A stretch of DNA of 64,000 bases from assembly GCA_905182985.1 (NCBI GenBank), contig CAJJDN010000158.1:123527-187526 (forward strand), read 5' to 3'. A program made the translations under genes and the position numbers. The notes beneath the pieces are model-generated. The model saw only the letters and a list, made by a program, of their open reading frames with translations, was not told where the DNA came from and searched no databases. This DNA is from Paramecium sonneborni. Taxonomy: Eukaryota; Ciliophora; Oligohymenophorea; Peniculida; Parameciidae. Positions 36,572-49,434 of the stretch are shown piece after piece (the first letter of the stretch is position 1; the number at the start of each line of letters is the position of its first letter).

Positions 36572-37850
36572 AATTGAACTATATAGTTTTTTATGTTTAT
36601 TGTATATAATTAATATTTGTATTTCAATATTGTATTAACTCAATTTGAAAAAATAATAATATAAAATATTTTGTTTAGTAGAAATACTATAAATGTAAAA
36701 ATATCTAACAAAGTTCAAGAAATTTAATTTATAAATAACAAATTACTAAGCATATAAATGAAAAAAGGTCAGTGAATTTTAAATAAGAGATAAATTCATC
36801 AAATGCTAATTAAAATTGCTTTGAAAAGATCAGAATTTAATAGAATTTTCAAATTATAAGAACTGCCAAGTGACTTTTCTTATACTTCTGATTTCAGATC
36901 TTAATATAGACTGTGATGATGGAATATTAAGACATTGAAGATATGAATTAAAAGAACTTACTGCAAGAATGAAAGTGCCTCTAAAAGTTGATTTTAACTT
37001 AGAGTATTATTTATAATACAAGATGCCAAGTTGAAAGGTGATTCATTTCTTAAAATAGATATGTTGAATAATTTTTTATAATGAAAATTACAGTTTTATG
37101 ATTTTTTTGATTGGGGTTAGTAATATTTATCTTTATAAACTAAATATTTTGTTTAATAAAGTTATGCTTTATTCTGAAACTCTTAATATTTTATTTAATC
37201 TACTTAACACTATTGAATAATAAAATTTTGAAAGCTATTATTAATAATATTGTCTGGCGATGCTAAAATAATCTGATGATCAATAACTTAATAACAATTT
37301 AATATTTCAACAAATATTGGAGTATTATCAGTTAAGAGCGATAATTAGTACCTTTATGAGCGGATTATAGCGCAAAAATATAAGGAATAAAACTGAAATA
37401 TAAATTCTTGGGTTCTATATATGTAATACCTTTTTATAACCCAACCGAAGATTGATATAAAAACAAAACTGAATTATTAGTCATATTTTCGTATTTAATT
37501 CTTTCCTTAGTATTAACTATTAAATTACTATATTCTCTAAATCATGAATAAATTTTGAAACCTCAAAATTATATAGATATCTTATCAATATAGAATATCC
37601 AATCTTCACTCATAGAATAATTTTCAAAAATTCCTTCATAATGGGTGCAATAATTAAAATATATAGCAGAGAAACAACATAATCGATAGTTTCAATATTT
37701 ATTTATCCAATTGGAATTCATCATTAAGAATTTTGGCTATTTTTCTTATTCTCATTTAAATAATTCATAATGAAATGGTTAAAAATTGATAGTTTCTAAA
37801 GTAATATTTACTTTGGTACTAAATACAGCCATTTATGATCGAAATTATCT

Positions 37851-38929
37851 ATAAATCTTCAATTTTTCCTTAATAGTTATTTTATTAATATTTCTATAAC
37901 TTTTTTTAATTTGATAAAGGGATTATAATTTCATACTATAAGAAAGGAGCTATATAGATTTAAACCTATTAATGTCTAGTAGATAATTTTATTCTTTTTA
38001 AGCTTGTTATATGATTACTAGTTATGAATTTAGTCTATTTGCCTCCTTATCATAAATCATTAGTGATCTAAAAAATTAATTTAAGATAATTATTTCACTT
38101 TTGTAAAAGTTCTGATAAATAAATGCATTGAAATGATATACTTTCTCAAAGAAATAGTTCTTCTCCCTAAAAAATAAAAATATTAATGGCTCATTTTTGT
38201 ATTTTCTTCTAGTAACCTTGATATTTATCAATTAGAATGTTTTATAATGAATATATCACAGCTGATTCTCTTGCTAAAAGAATAATGGCACCAATAGAAC
38301 ATATAATTCAGATTTATCAGTGATGTTTATATACATATATACATTTACATCTCTTTTTGATTTCTAATAAAACTTGTACAATCATTAAAAAATATGCCAT
38401 TAAAAGCTTTTTAAGATATTATGAGAAGATTTAGCTAAAATACAGTAACTTCATAATAATTAATAATTTAAGAGTTTCAAATAGCTATCACTAAATATAA
38501 GAAACCCTATAAATTACTTCCCACTTATAAGTAGGAATGCGCTGCTTTAAACATTTATTACATTCTCTTATAAATGAAGATGGAAAATGGATGCTCATTA
38601 TAATAGAAATTAATTTAAAATTTTAAAAGAATTAAATCCTATATCGGGTTAAAATAATGCAATTATAAAAACTTATTTAATTTAATATAATTTTAAACTG
38701 TTTTCTAATATAATTCCAAATTTCAAAAAAAAGATTGTAATACTAGACTGCAATATTTAAAATTTAATAACACTTCAAATATCTTCAAAGGTAATAAAAT
38801 TATTAATTCAAGTGCTCTAGTGATAGAGTTTCAAAAAATATTGTGGATAAAGAAATTGAACTAAGCTAAATTTAATATTTATTATAAATCTAAATTAAAT
38901 TAATTAATAAATTTTGCTATAAATTTCTT
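37851..38929 (+). repeat. direct duplication, copy 1
   Basis: About 1,079 bp starting ataaatcttcaatttttcc and ending ataaatttctt, apparently repeated without any difference at 38,933-40,011. No coding content recognised. Confidence 0.9.
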
Positions 38930-38932
38930 NAA

Positions 38933-40011
38933 ATAAATCTTCAATTTTTCCTTAATAGTTATTTTATTAATATTTCTATAACTTTTTTTAATTTGATAAA
39001 GGGATTATAATTTCATACTATAAGAAAGGAGCTATATAGATTTAAACCTATTAATGTCTAGTAGATAATTTTATTCTTTTTAAGCTTGTTATATGATTAC
39101 TAGTTATGAATTTAGTCTATTTGCCTCCTTATCATAAATCATTAGTGATCTAAAAAATTAATTTAAGATAATTATTTCACTTTTGTAAAAGTTCTGATAA
39201 ATAAATGCATTGAAATGATATACTTTCTCAAAGAAATAGTTCTTCTCCCTAAAAAATAAAAATATTAATGGCTCATTTTTGTATTTTCTTCTAGTAACCT
39301 TGATATTTATCAATTAGAATGTTTTATAATGAATATATCACAGCTGATTCTCTTGCTAAAAGAATAATGGCACCAATAGAACATATAATTCAGATTTATC
39401 AGTGATGTTTATATACATATATACATTTACATCTCTTTTTGATTTCTAATAAAACTTGTACAATCATTAAAAAATATGCCATTAAAAGCTTTTTAAGATA
39501 TTATGAGAAGATTTAGCTAAAATACAGTAACTTCATAATAATTAATAATTTAAGAGTTTCAAATAGCTATCACTAAATATAAGAAACCCTATAAATTACT
39601 TCCCACTTATAAGTAGGAATGCGCTGCTTTAAACATTTATTACATTCTCTTATAAATGAAGATGGAAAATGGATGCTCATTATAATAGAAATTAATTTAA
39701 AATTTTAAAAGAATTAAATCCTATATCGGGTTAAAATAATGCAATTATAAAAACTTATTTAATTTAATATAATTTTAAACTGTTTTCTAATATAATTCCA
39801 AATTTCAAAAAAAAGATTGTAATACTAGACTGCAATATTTAAAATTTAATAACACTTCAAATATCTTCAAAGGTAATAAAATTATTAATTCAAGTGCTCT
39901 AGTGATAGAGTTTCAAAAAATATTGTGGATAAAGAAATTGAACTAAGCTAAATTTAATATTTATTATAAATCTAAATTAAATTAATTAATAAATTTTGCT
40001 ATAAATTTCTT
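38933..40011 (+). repeat. direct duplication, copy 2
   Basis: Second copy, offset 1,082 bp from the first. The two are separated by a single N (38,930) and two or three bases. Perfect identity plus an N at the join suggests two contig ends that overlap but were not merged, rather than a biological tandem duplication. Confidence 0.9.
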
Positions 40012-40927
40012 TCTATCCCACATAAAATGTTTAACATTTAATAAAGATATATCAATGCTATAATAGAAGACTATGTTATTACTTTATCTTGAAATTCTTA
40101 ATATATAATTATCTATTTATAATACCTATATTTACTTTAAAACCACTATTATAAAATGGATATAATTAATGAAATTAACTCCACAAAAAATAAAAGCAAT
40201 ATTTCCTCTAATGCTATATATTAATTTCCTGTCTATTTTTAAAAAGAATTGCTATAGAGAAAAAAATAGAAAAACTCTTATTTCTTAATGAGCAGATCCA
40301 TTTTAATAAATTTGTTTTTCATTCAAAATAATTTATTTGGCATTATCTTTAAGTTATTATTATACTTTTCTAAAATTTCTTCATAGCCAATAAAACCATT
40401 TTGAAATTTATATTTTATGATTTCAATTTTTGATAATTAAATTATAATTGTACAAGAACAATTGAATCTTTATTACTTGACTTCAATATGGCAATTAAAA
40501 TTATGAAAATAGACTATTGGTAAATTCATCTTATTTGAGGAATCATAAGAGATAAAAATAGCTAATGTAACTTACATTTAATATTTAAACAAACTATTAG
40601 AATAGGCACGGCATTGGTAGATTACTATACCTAATTAAAATTTTAAGATTATTAATTATTTTTAACATAAAATTTTATTCAAATGTATCTTTTTCAATTT
40701 AGAAAAACGTTCTTGTTAATTTAAGCCTGATTCAGATAATAATGAATGTAATAGTTTTACCAATATAAAAGCATGGAAAAAGAGATCTTATGTAAGAAAA
40801 TAAATATCACAACAAAAACATATGTAAGAATAAACTATTTGTAACAATTTATTATGATCATGATTTATTATTAATTATATAAGTAAAAAATTAACATGTA
40901 TCTATTAATGATAACTATAAATTATCA

Positions 40928-42494
40928 TCAAGATTTTCTAAAAAAATTTTATTATGTCTTATACATTGGAGATTATATTTCAGGACTAGGACTGATTATA
41001 CTATATTTTAAACATATGGGGCAAAATCCATTTGTTTAGACCATCTACCTTGTATTATATTTTTGAATTTGTTTCTAATTAATTTACCAAATGCAAAAGA
41101 ATTGACAATTATTGTTTTCACACTTTATAATCTTTTCATGATATTTTAAACTTCTAAATATATTTTATGAAATATTCCTAATTTCAATTTAAGATTTTAT
41201 TTCCAAACTAATCTTACCATAATCTTCAATCAATAAACACAGTTTGGATTAAAGTGGAGCTTAACAAATATTGCATTAAACTATTTTATTTCCATTAATT
41301 GCAAAATATACTTATGCTTGTATTTAAGATTTATCTAAATAATGGCCACATTTATTTCTGTAATTATTTTATTGTTAATCTTAAACTAATTATTTTTATA
41401 GTACTTATATTCTAGTATTTAGATTAGAGTAATGATGAACTTTCAATTGAATATTGATCTTTTTTACTCTCTAATTTAGGACTTATTTAAACATTCTTCA
41501 TCTTTATTTGGGCTTTATAATCATCTATTTCTTTATTTAAAGTTTCAATTTATTATTAAAATTTTTGTTTTGTTATCTAAAGTTAATTTTATAAGTAGCT
41601 ATTTTCTGTTTGTAATTTTTAATAGTCTTCGAAAAATTTACAATTTTGTTGTTAATTTAATTGCCTAAATTAGATTCCATTATACATTTTACTTTTAATT
41701 ATCTCTTTCTTTCTTTATGTTTTGATTTTCATTTTCGTATTATCTTAATTATTTTTCATAATCTTACAATTTAGTTCTAGTATATGATATTATTTTTACT
41801 TTAATTGAGAGTTTTAATATTTCAATTCTTTGTTTTATTAATCTAAGTTTTATAGTTATTGTTGATTTATACTTTACTAATTATTTTAAATTCTATATAG
41901 AAAAATAAATTACTGAGAATTTTAATTGCCAAATTCATTTACTTGATTATTATGATTTTAAATGTATTCATTAATTCCAATTTTAGTAATATAATTTTGT
42001 TATGATGGCCCTTTTGCTTAAATAATTGAAGACTAATTCCAACTACTTTAGGCTTATTAATTTTTATTTATTGGTTGAGATAAATGTTCACTCTAAGTGT
42101 TTCTTTCAAAAATATTACTATTATTATTAAATTATTTATTATCATCATTCTAATCAATCTAGTATTATTTTTAGATATAATTTAATTTCTTAGATAATAC
42201 CTTTTTATAAGTAATTTATCTATTTTACAAACTACCCATAAGTTTAATTACATAACTATTTGGGTCTCCATTATATTATTTATCCTTCTCAAAATATAAT
42301 AAAATTTCATAATTATCATTCAAATTGTTTTTAATGTATTGCTTGATATCCAATATTGTTGTATTGTATTATACTTTATAAGTTCTTAAAGTCTAATTTT
42401 TGGGTAAATCTAGATCATAAAATGAAATTATCATTGTATCTGGAGATTATGGCCTTCTCATTCTATTAAAAAAAATAATAATTTTATTCTTCAT
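40928..42494 (-). CDS. ubiquitin-like/coiled-coil protein with C-terminal Cys-rich zinc-ribbon-like domain
   Basis: 496 residues with introns at 41777-41799, 41665-41692 and 41380-41404 (AAG end). The spliced length is a multiple of three, and each intron joins two coding-like frames. Residues ~15-110 look like a beta-grasp/ubiquitin-like fold (MIISFYDLDLPKNQTLRTYK; TTILDIKQYIKNNL). Then a Gln/Asn-rich linker and a coiled coil (NLDQQNKELKYQNSQLK; TKLQDYEKQLRQYENENQ). The last ~140 residues hold paired Cys/His (NKCGHYL; QCNICQAPL; KCENNNCQFFC; NGFCPICLKY) suggesting two or more zinc sites. Function unknown. A ubiquitin-pathway adaptor is one possibility. It lies inside an otherwise gene-poor region. 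Confidence 0.65.
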
Positions 42495-45400
42495 ACTTAA
42501 TTGTAAAAAAATTTATAATAGGATTTATTATTCTATTGATATTTTATCAGCTTTTGAGCTTATATTGAGTTACTCTCCCTTTTTTATTTCACTTTCTGGA
42601 TTTTTACCTATTTTATGGTGATATATATTGATAAATTTAGATATAATTCATCCTCTTAAATTATGACATCTAGAGGTTTTATAAATTCTTAACATATTTA
42701 TTCCAAATTTAGATTTTAAGAAGATTAAATATCTACTCTCATCTGAATCACAACTATTTACTTAAACATAAATTCTTAGTTTTTGTTGTTATTAAATATT
42801 TATAAACATATCAGAAAATTATATTAGATACAATGCTTTTCTTAAATAATAGTTGGGTTTTATTCTGAATAATTTATTAGAATAAAACTCTTATATTTAT
42901 AATAGATAATATCAAAAATTTATATTAAAAGTATTGATGTACAAATCTATTCTCTAAATGTTTTTAATATAAGCATAAATTCTTAAATCTGTTGATTTGA
43001 TTATTCTTTTTTTCTTTAATTAAAATACAAAAACTATAATTTAAAATTAAAAATATAAAAAACAAGATTTCTTATATTAATGTATTACTATAACAACAAT
43101 TTATTAAGATAGAAATTAAGTATTAATTAATCTCATCACATTTTATACTTAATTAGCAATATTAAAATTGAATATTTCCTGTTACTATTATAATCATCCC
43201 ATGTGTTATCATTTTAATTGGGCATTTGATTATTATTTCATATGTATAAAAATTAAAATAAATAAATTATTTATTTGTTATTGAATATCATACTGTATAC
43301 TTCTCAAATTTTTTATATAAAATAACTATTTCATTTTGATTAATTGAATTTTAAGTCCATATGATATTCTTCAAATTAGAAATCATATTGAAATGAATTA
43401 TTAGATTTGAATCTGAATTAAAATATAATTTTGAGCACCTTAATATTGAAATAGTTTCTTCTTTTAATTATTAATTTTTTTGTAAAAAAGAATTAATTAA
43501 AAATAATTGCTAAGATTGCTTTATCGATTAATTTAATTGATTTAATTATCTAGAAGTTATTTTAAGAGAAAAATTTTGAATTTTAATCAGTAAAATTGTT
43601 CGTAAATCTATTAATAAATGGTAAATCACTATATTTGCAATTACTAACTTTTATAATGTATAATAGGAAATAAATTATTTTGTAGAATCCACACTAAGGT
43701 CTATGCTAAAAAATAACTATTCTTATAGAAATATAGTTGATGGGAGGAATAAGATATAAAAACGTTTGTGATTTAATAAAATTTAATTTGTACAAAAAAG
43801 GGGACTCTGAATAATTTTATACTAAAAAAACTACAAATTAATTGAAAAATAATTTACCTGATTTACTAAATTTTAGAATCTTTTTTATCAGACATTATTA
43901 TTTTAAATAGCTAATACATTTTGAAATAAAACATTATCTAGTAAAATTAAAGATTAATTCTTAGCAAAATATTTTAATGTTAAATTTCTATCACTAATAA
44001 ATCAATTACTTGTAAAACGATTAGGAATATTTAAAATATTAAAACTTTCAAATTTTAGATTTCACAAGCACTTAAAAAATGATAAATTAGATATGGAATG
44101 ATATTTTTTTAAGGAAAGCATAAAAATTTTTTATTGATTTTAGTTATATTAATAATCTACTTAAAGAGTTATAAATATTAAAATCTTAATGAAATAGAGC
44201 TATATGAAATATTATCAATAAAATATGAATTAGATCGTTTTATAAAATTATTAGATAAATCAGCTTATACATTCCAAAGATATAAAAGTTAAGATAGAAG
44301 GCAGGGCAAGTAAGATAATTTAATTTATCTATACTATACAAATCAATATTCATTATTTTTCTCATAAGAAGTTAAAGTTAATTTCAACATTATAATTATT
44401 GTATTTTTAAATAATATATTGTTGATAAAAAACCCTCTTAATTTGAGAAAACTATACTAAGTAATTAAATTGAAATCTATCAACTTTACTGTAATAAGTG
44501 GATAATAATTATATTTTCATTACTTTGTAAATTTTAATATCTCAAGATGATTGTTTAAGTCTCCATTATATCTATTTTACTTTAAATAATTGCCCTCTAG
44601 AATCAATAAAATGTAAATCTTAATTCATGCTTTTCTTCATCTTCCTTGAACCTATTATAATCAAGAAAACTATCAATTTTATAATGATAAACTTTTCTTC
44701 GTAAATCTTTAATGTTATGCTCAAGTAATAATTCAAGGTTATTTATCAGATATAAACTCAAAAACATATCAATCATATACTCTTGAGGCTAATTAAATTC
44801 TTAAATTAAAGATAACTATATTAACATTAGGGTTTTTTTAGAATAATTAGGGATTCCTTTCGTATGCCTTAATTATTCAATTTACTTAGAGAATTGTTTT
44901 AAATAAACATTCATATAAAGTCATTTTGTTATTTTCTCAAAAAATTAAATATTTTGTTAAATTGTAATAGAAGTTTAAAACAAATAACAGTAGATATTTA
45001 AGTTTATATTTTAGTTAACCTGATTTTTATGTAGTTTAACATTATTAATTAATGTTTAATATGAGATTTAGTAAATGACAATCCAATAATTATGAGAAGA
45101 TTCTTTAACTGCTAATATGCAAATAGTTTTCTCCTAATTAAAATAAAATAAAAATTTAATTTTCTAAGAGACACTGATGAAGGACTTTCAAATATATTTT
45201 GTTTAACTTAGAAGGCTTAATTAATCTTATCTCAAATCTTTTAAAAAACAATATTTTCAAGTATTTTTAGTATAAATAATTTTAGAACTTAACATCTTAT
45301 TGTTATTTTCGATTTAACTTAATCCAATAAATACTCATATCATATACTGGAATTTTAATATTTCCTTATTTAAAAATGGATATATAATACAAATGGAATA

Positions 45401-45544
45401 AGATATGAAATTTAAAAGAAGGTTAAAAGCTTACAGTTTATTATGGCATTTTCAATTTAACTTTTAATTTATACAAATCTATTATATTTGAATTAAAAAA
45501 AATACAATATAAATAAAAAGATTTCTATTAATCGATTAATATTC
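42495..45544. other. A+T-rich interval with coding-like fragments
   Basis: Plus-strand fragments around 43,470-43,860 read protein-like across an in-frame TGA near 43,740 (for example WEEQDIKTFVIQQNLICTK). No full model. The remainder is non-coding by eye. Confidence 0.3.
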
Positions 45545-46423
45545 ATGAGAAGATTATAAAAGGTTAAAATATATAGAAATTGATTAAAATTCTCTGAAGA
45601 TTATTTAATAATCAGAAAATTATTCAAATTAGAATAAAAATTGAATTCCTTATAATAATATTATAATGATTTAATCAAGTAAAATGAGATTTTATTTAAT
45701 GAATAATAATCTACTCTAAAGAATTATGAAAAATTAAAAGAAGATTGTCTAAAAGTAAATGATTTCATTTTCTATATTTTAGACCCCACCTAAATGAGTA
45801 ATTTGAATCAATAATTAAATGTTATTGAAATTAAATTACAATAGTTAATTAATTATCAGAATAAACTTAAGAGTAATTCAAATAATTTTAGAGAGATTGT
45901 AAAGATATTACATATTTATAAAATAAATTTGAATACCATGTTTGTTATTATAAATTTTATTGTTAGTTGTATTAGTAAATATTATATTAACTACTTTGAC
46001 ATTTAAAAAATAAATTTTATAATATATGAAAATCTCTTGAATAATTACCATCTTTCAATAATTAAAAATATTGTAGAAGTTGTTCAACAAAGTATTAAAA
46101 AGCAATATTTTTTATCTAATAAATAAAATAAGGAACATCATAATTATTTATTTAGAAATAATTATTAAATTTTCAAAGACTAATAAAATATACATTAAAT
46201 CTTATATAATATTGACTTATTTAATTAAGTTATTATTTCTACTTTGGATTTTTTAAATAAAATTAATACATATATAGTTTAATATTTACAAATGATTCAT
46301 TTATTGATCACTTAATTCATTTTATATACTTATGCTAAATTTTAACTGCGATTACAGTTATATCATTAATGGTTTATTAAGATGATATATATTTATTTTT
46401 TTTCACTGATTATTCATGATTGA
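45545..46423 (+). pseudogene. 293-codon coding-like frame with one in-frame TGA
   Basis: From ATG 45545 the frame is open to TGA 46421-46423 except for a TGA at 45581-45583 (codon 13). It reads like a helical/coiled-coil protein (FSEDYLIIRKLFKLEQKLNS; NYEKLKEDCLKVNDFIFYIL; NVIEIKLQQLINYQNKLKSN). After 46,423 more coding-like blocks follow to about 46,900 in two frames. No short intron removes the early TGA. It could be a decayed gene or the middle of a gene whose 5' exon I did not find. No family recognised. Confidence 0.35.
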
Positions 46424-47787
46424 AATACCCAATTATCTTAATATGTAGAATATGTTCAATTATTAATGATCTATATATAATACCCTGATCCAATCTATAT
46501 TAATTATAATACTACTATTTTAGATAATATCTCTAAAACCTATTCTTATTAATTCCAAACAATTTAATTTTACATATTTTGACATCTTATTATATCTTGA
46601 TTAGTTGGAATTGAAAAAATTTAATTCAATAATGTTTTATTAAAGTTTAGAGAATTAATTTTCAAAAAAAAATAGAGAAAAAATTGAATAGCAATTTCGT
46701 TGTATTGATAATAATGAACTCTTAGAAATTGAAATTAAAATATATATAAACTAAATTTTCATTTTCTAATTTTAAAAAATACATCCATATAATTATGCAT
46801 TCCTTAAACTATTGAAAAAAATGGTCTATTTTAATCCACTTTATAAGTTCAATACTATACATGATAACTATTCGTATATAATTATTTAATTCTTAACATA
46901 ATGAGAAATGATTTTGTAAATTATATAAGAGCCATTTTGAGTTACAAGATTTTCTTAGTATTTTGATTTAAAACTAATATTTTCTAGGGTAGGTTGTCTA
47001 AAATTAATTCTCTTTAAAATTAAATGCCTTATTCTCATATTCTTTATTTATATATTTACCAAAGAGATCTATTCAAATTGTTAATGAGGTCTATTTAATA
47101 AGATTTATAGTGTCTTTGCTTGATTTTTTTGAATAACCTACCCAAAATTCTATAATTGCATTTGAAAATTTTAGGACAAAAGTTGTCTCGATATCTTAGA
47201 ATAATGAATTTAAAAACATATATTATATGAAAATAGAAAATATAAATTATTAATTCATTATTAGGGCATATTCTCGAAAAAGTGATTAATTTTTTTAGAA
47301 ATAGAATTATTTTATTTATGATAAGAGATTTAATAATAATATAATTTATTATTAAATACACAATTATCTTTTATCTATCATTAATTTCTTAATTAAATAT
47401 TTTATAAGATATTTAATTCATTATTTAATCAGTTTCTTTTTGGTCTAATTAAGGTAATAAAATCTAATGGAATCTTATATATAAGTTGTGAAAAAAGTAA
47501 ATTAAGAAAATAAGAAATCCCGCTAAAGTTTGGGAGAAATTTTTAAATTAAAAGTCCTTAATAACACCAGATAATCTCAATAATTTCCATTATTAAACAT
47601 TTATTAGAATAATAATTATTTTAACATTCTTTTTTATAAAATGGATATCAAATGAAAAAAATGTTTAAGATAATTTAACCTTTTTTGATCACATCTCTAT
47701 AATCTTTAATTTAATTAAGATTTATCATAAAATATTATATCATATTATATTTAAAAATTATTTAAATCTTATAATTTTATTAATATA
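46424..47787. other. A+T-rich interval with coding-like fragments
   Basis: A plus-strand fragment from ~46,480 to 46,893 (ENQFSKKNREKIEQQFRC; NPLYKFNTIHDNYSYIII) may belong to the broken frame upstream. Beyond 46,900 nothing is recognised. Confidence 0.3.
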
Positions 47788-49434
47788 TCAGCAATTGTGA
47801 CCAACAAACCCAAAATTAATAAGTATATCACTAGGTTTAATCTATTGATTTTCAGGAAGAACTTCTCTAAATATCTATTAAAAATTTTCTACATCTAAAG
47901 ATGTGATTATGATGCAAATATAAATTTATTTCTAGAATTATTATAATTCCTCTGATATTTCATCTTAAACTTTTAGTTAGTTTATATATTAAAATAATAT
48001 TTCAAGAGCTTCAAAATAACCATTTTCAAAAAATTCTTAAGAATTTAATAACATGCTATGATTTTGATTATAATCATCTAATATAGATTTTTTAATATTT
48101 TGAGAAAGCTTAGAATTCTTATTTAAATGAATATAACAATGCTATCTGAACATTTCTATTAATTATTTTGTTAATTTATCTATATATTCAAAAATTTCTA
48201 TAGATTTTAATAAATCTTTTGAAAATTGTTGTAAAAAAATTTAGCAATCTTAATCCAATTTATTTTAATATTAATCTGATTATGAATAATGATTGGTTTC
48301 CCTTAAAATAAGAAGATGCATTTTCTTCACAAAATATGCAAAAATATATTCATATGGATGTATATATCTTGGTAATAAATTAATTATTTTTTCTTCTGTT
48401 TCTTCTAATATAAAACATTTAAAATAATCTAATTATTTTTATAGCCAAAAAGTATCAAACTTTTTATTTTCAAATTTAAGTTATTTCATTATAACACTTT
48501 AATAATCAGGCTTAAACTTTTAGTCTAATATGGTTGATAGATTTTTATAAAATTTTAAATATTTGTTTTATTCTTCAATTTAAAGATTTTAAATGTATTC
48601 ATGTTAATATATTTAAAAAAATGATAATCTTTTCTCTTTATTGTAAGTTAGTAAATCTTACACAAAAGAACAAAGGTTTTAATTGTATCTACTAGTCTAA
48701 CATGGAATAAACTTCATTTTTTTTAAATGTTATAAATATTGTTCTTTTTCATCATATTTATATCTTTCAAATGTATTTTATTGTGATTTTATATGATTTA
48801 TAGGTCTTAATTTGATCAAGTTGTATAAGAAAGCTCCTACTAACCAAGAATCAAATTTTAAATCGAATACTTTATCATTTTCATATGAATTATATAAAAG
48901 ATTATTATTCTTCTCAATTAAGCTTTCTAAATATTCTGGAGGTGCTAAAATATCTAATTAATCTTAATTTATTCTAGAACCAAATCCAAAATCCATTAGA
49001 ATCATCCTTTTACTTGTTTATGTTTATAAAATATTTTAAACAGAAAATAATCTTCCAGGTATTTTATTTGAATGAAGTTCATAAAGTGCTTCTAATAGCT
49101 ATTTCAAATATATTTTTATTTCAGTATTTTCAAATGACTTTTGTAATTTCACATTCACCAATATTATTTTATCAAAGAATTCACCCTCGATATAATTAAA
49201 CAAAAATAATTGATTCTTATACATTTTCTAATAGTTTCTAAATTATCTTGGTTTTTTTGTATTTTTTATAATTTGTACCTCATCAAAAAAATATCCTTTT
49301 TCCACATAATCCTTTCTAAATTCAAATGCAAAATATTTTAATATAGAATTATTTTAAACCATCTCTTCCGCTAGATATACCTTTCCTGAACTAGTTTCAA
49401 ATAATGGACAAATGATAGAGATATTATGATTCAT
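47788..49434 (-). CDS. pseudokinase with long C-terminal helical region
   Basis: Single exon, 548 residues, no intron needed, unlike most genes here. The first ~220 residues follow a protein-kinase fold: SSGKVYLAEEMVQNN in place of the Gly loop, LKYFAFEF where the beta-3 Lys strand should be, LYELHSNKIPGRLFSVQNIL at the catalytic loop, MDFGFGSRI at the metal loop, and APPEYLE and FDSWLVGAFLYNLI as the APE and DxW-G elements. The catalytic HRD reads GRL and the Gly-rich loop is broken, while DFG survives. The kinase is therefore predicted inactive. Residues 230-548 are helical, rich in Lys, Glu and Gln, with no domain I know. I infer a scaffold or allosteric partner. Which active kinase family it derives from is unclear. 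Confidence 0.7.

Larger units (their letters stand above)
36439..40927. other. A+T-rich gene-poor interval with internal duplication
   Basis: No convincing gene on either strand. It includes the microsatellite at 36,531 and the ~1.08-kb direct duplication listed separately. Short coding-like stretches occur near 40,680-40,860 but cannot be joined. Confidence 0.4.
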
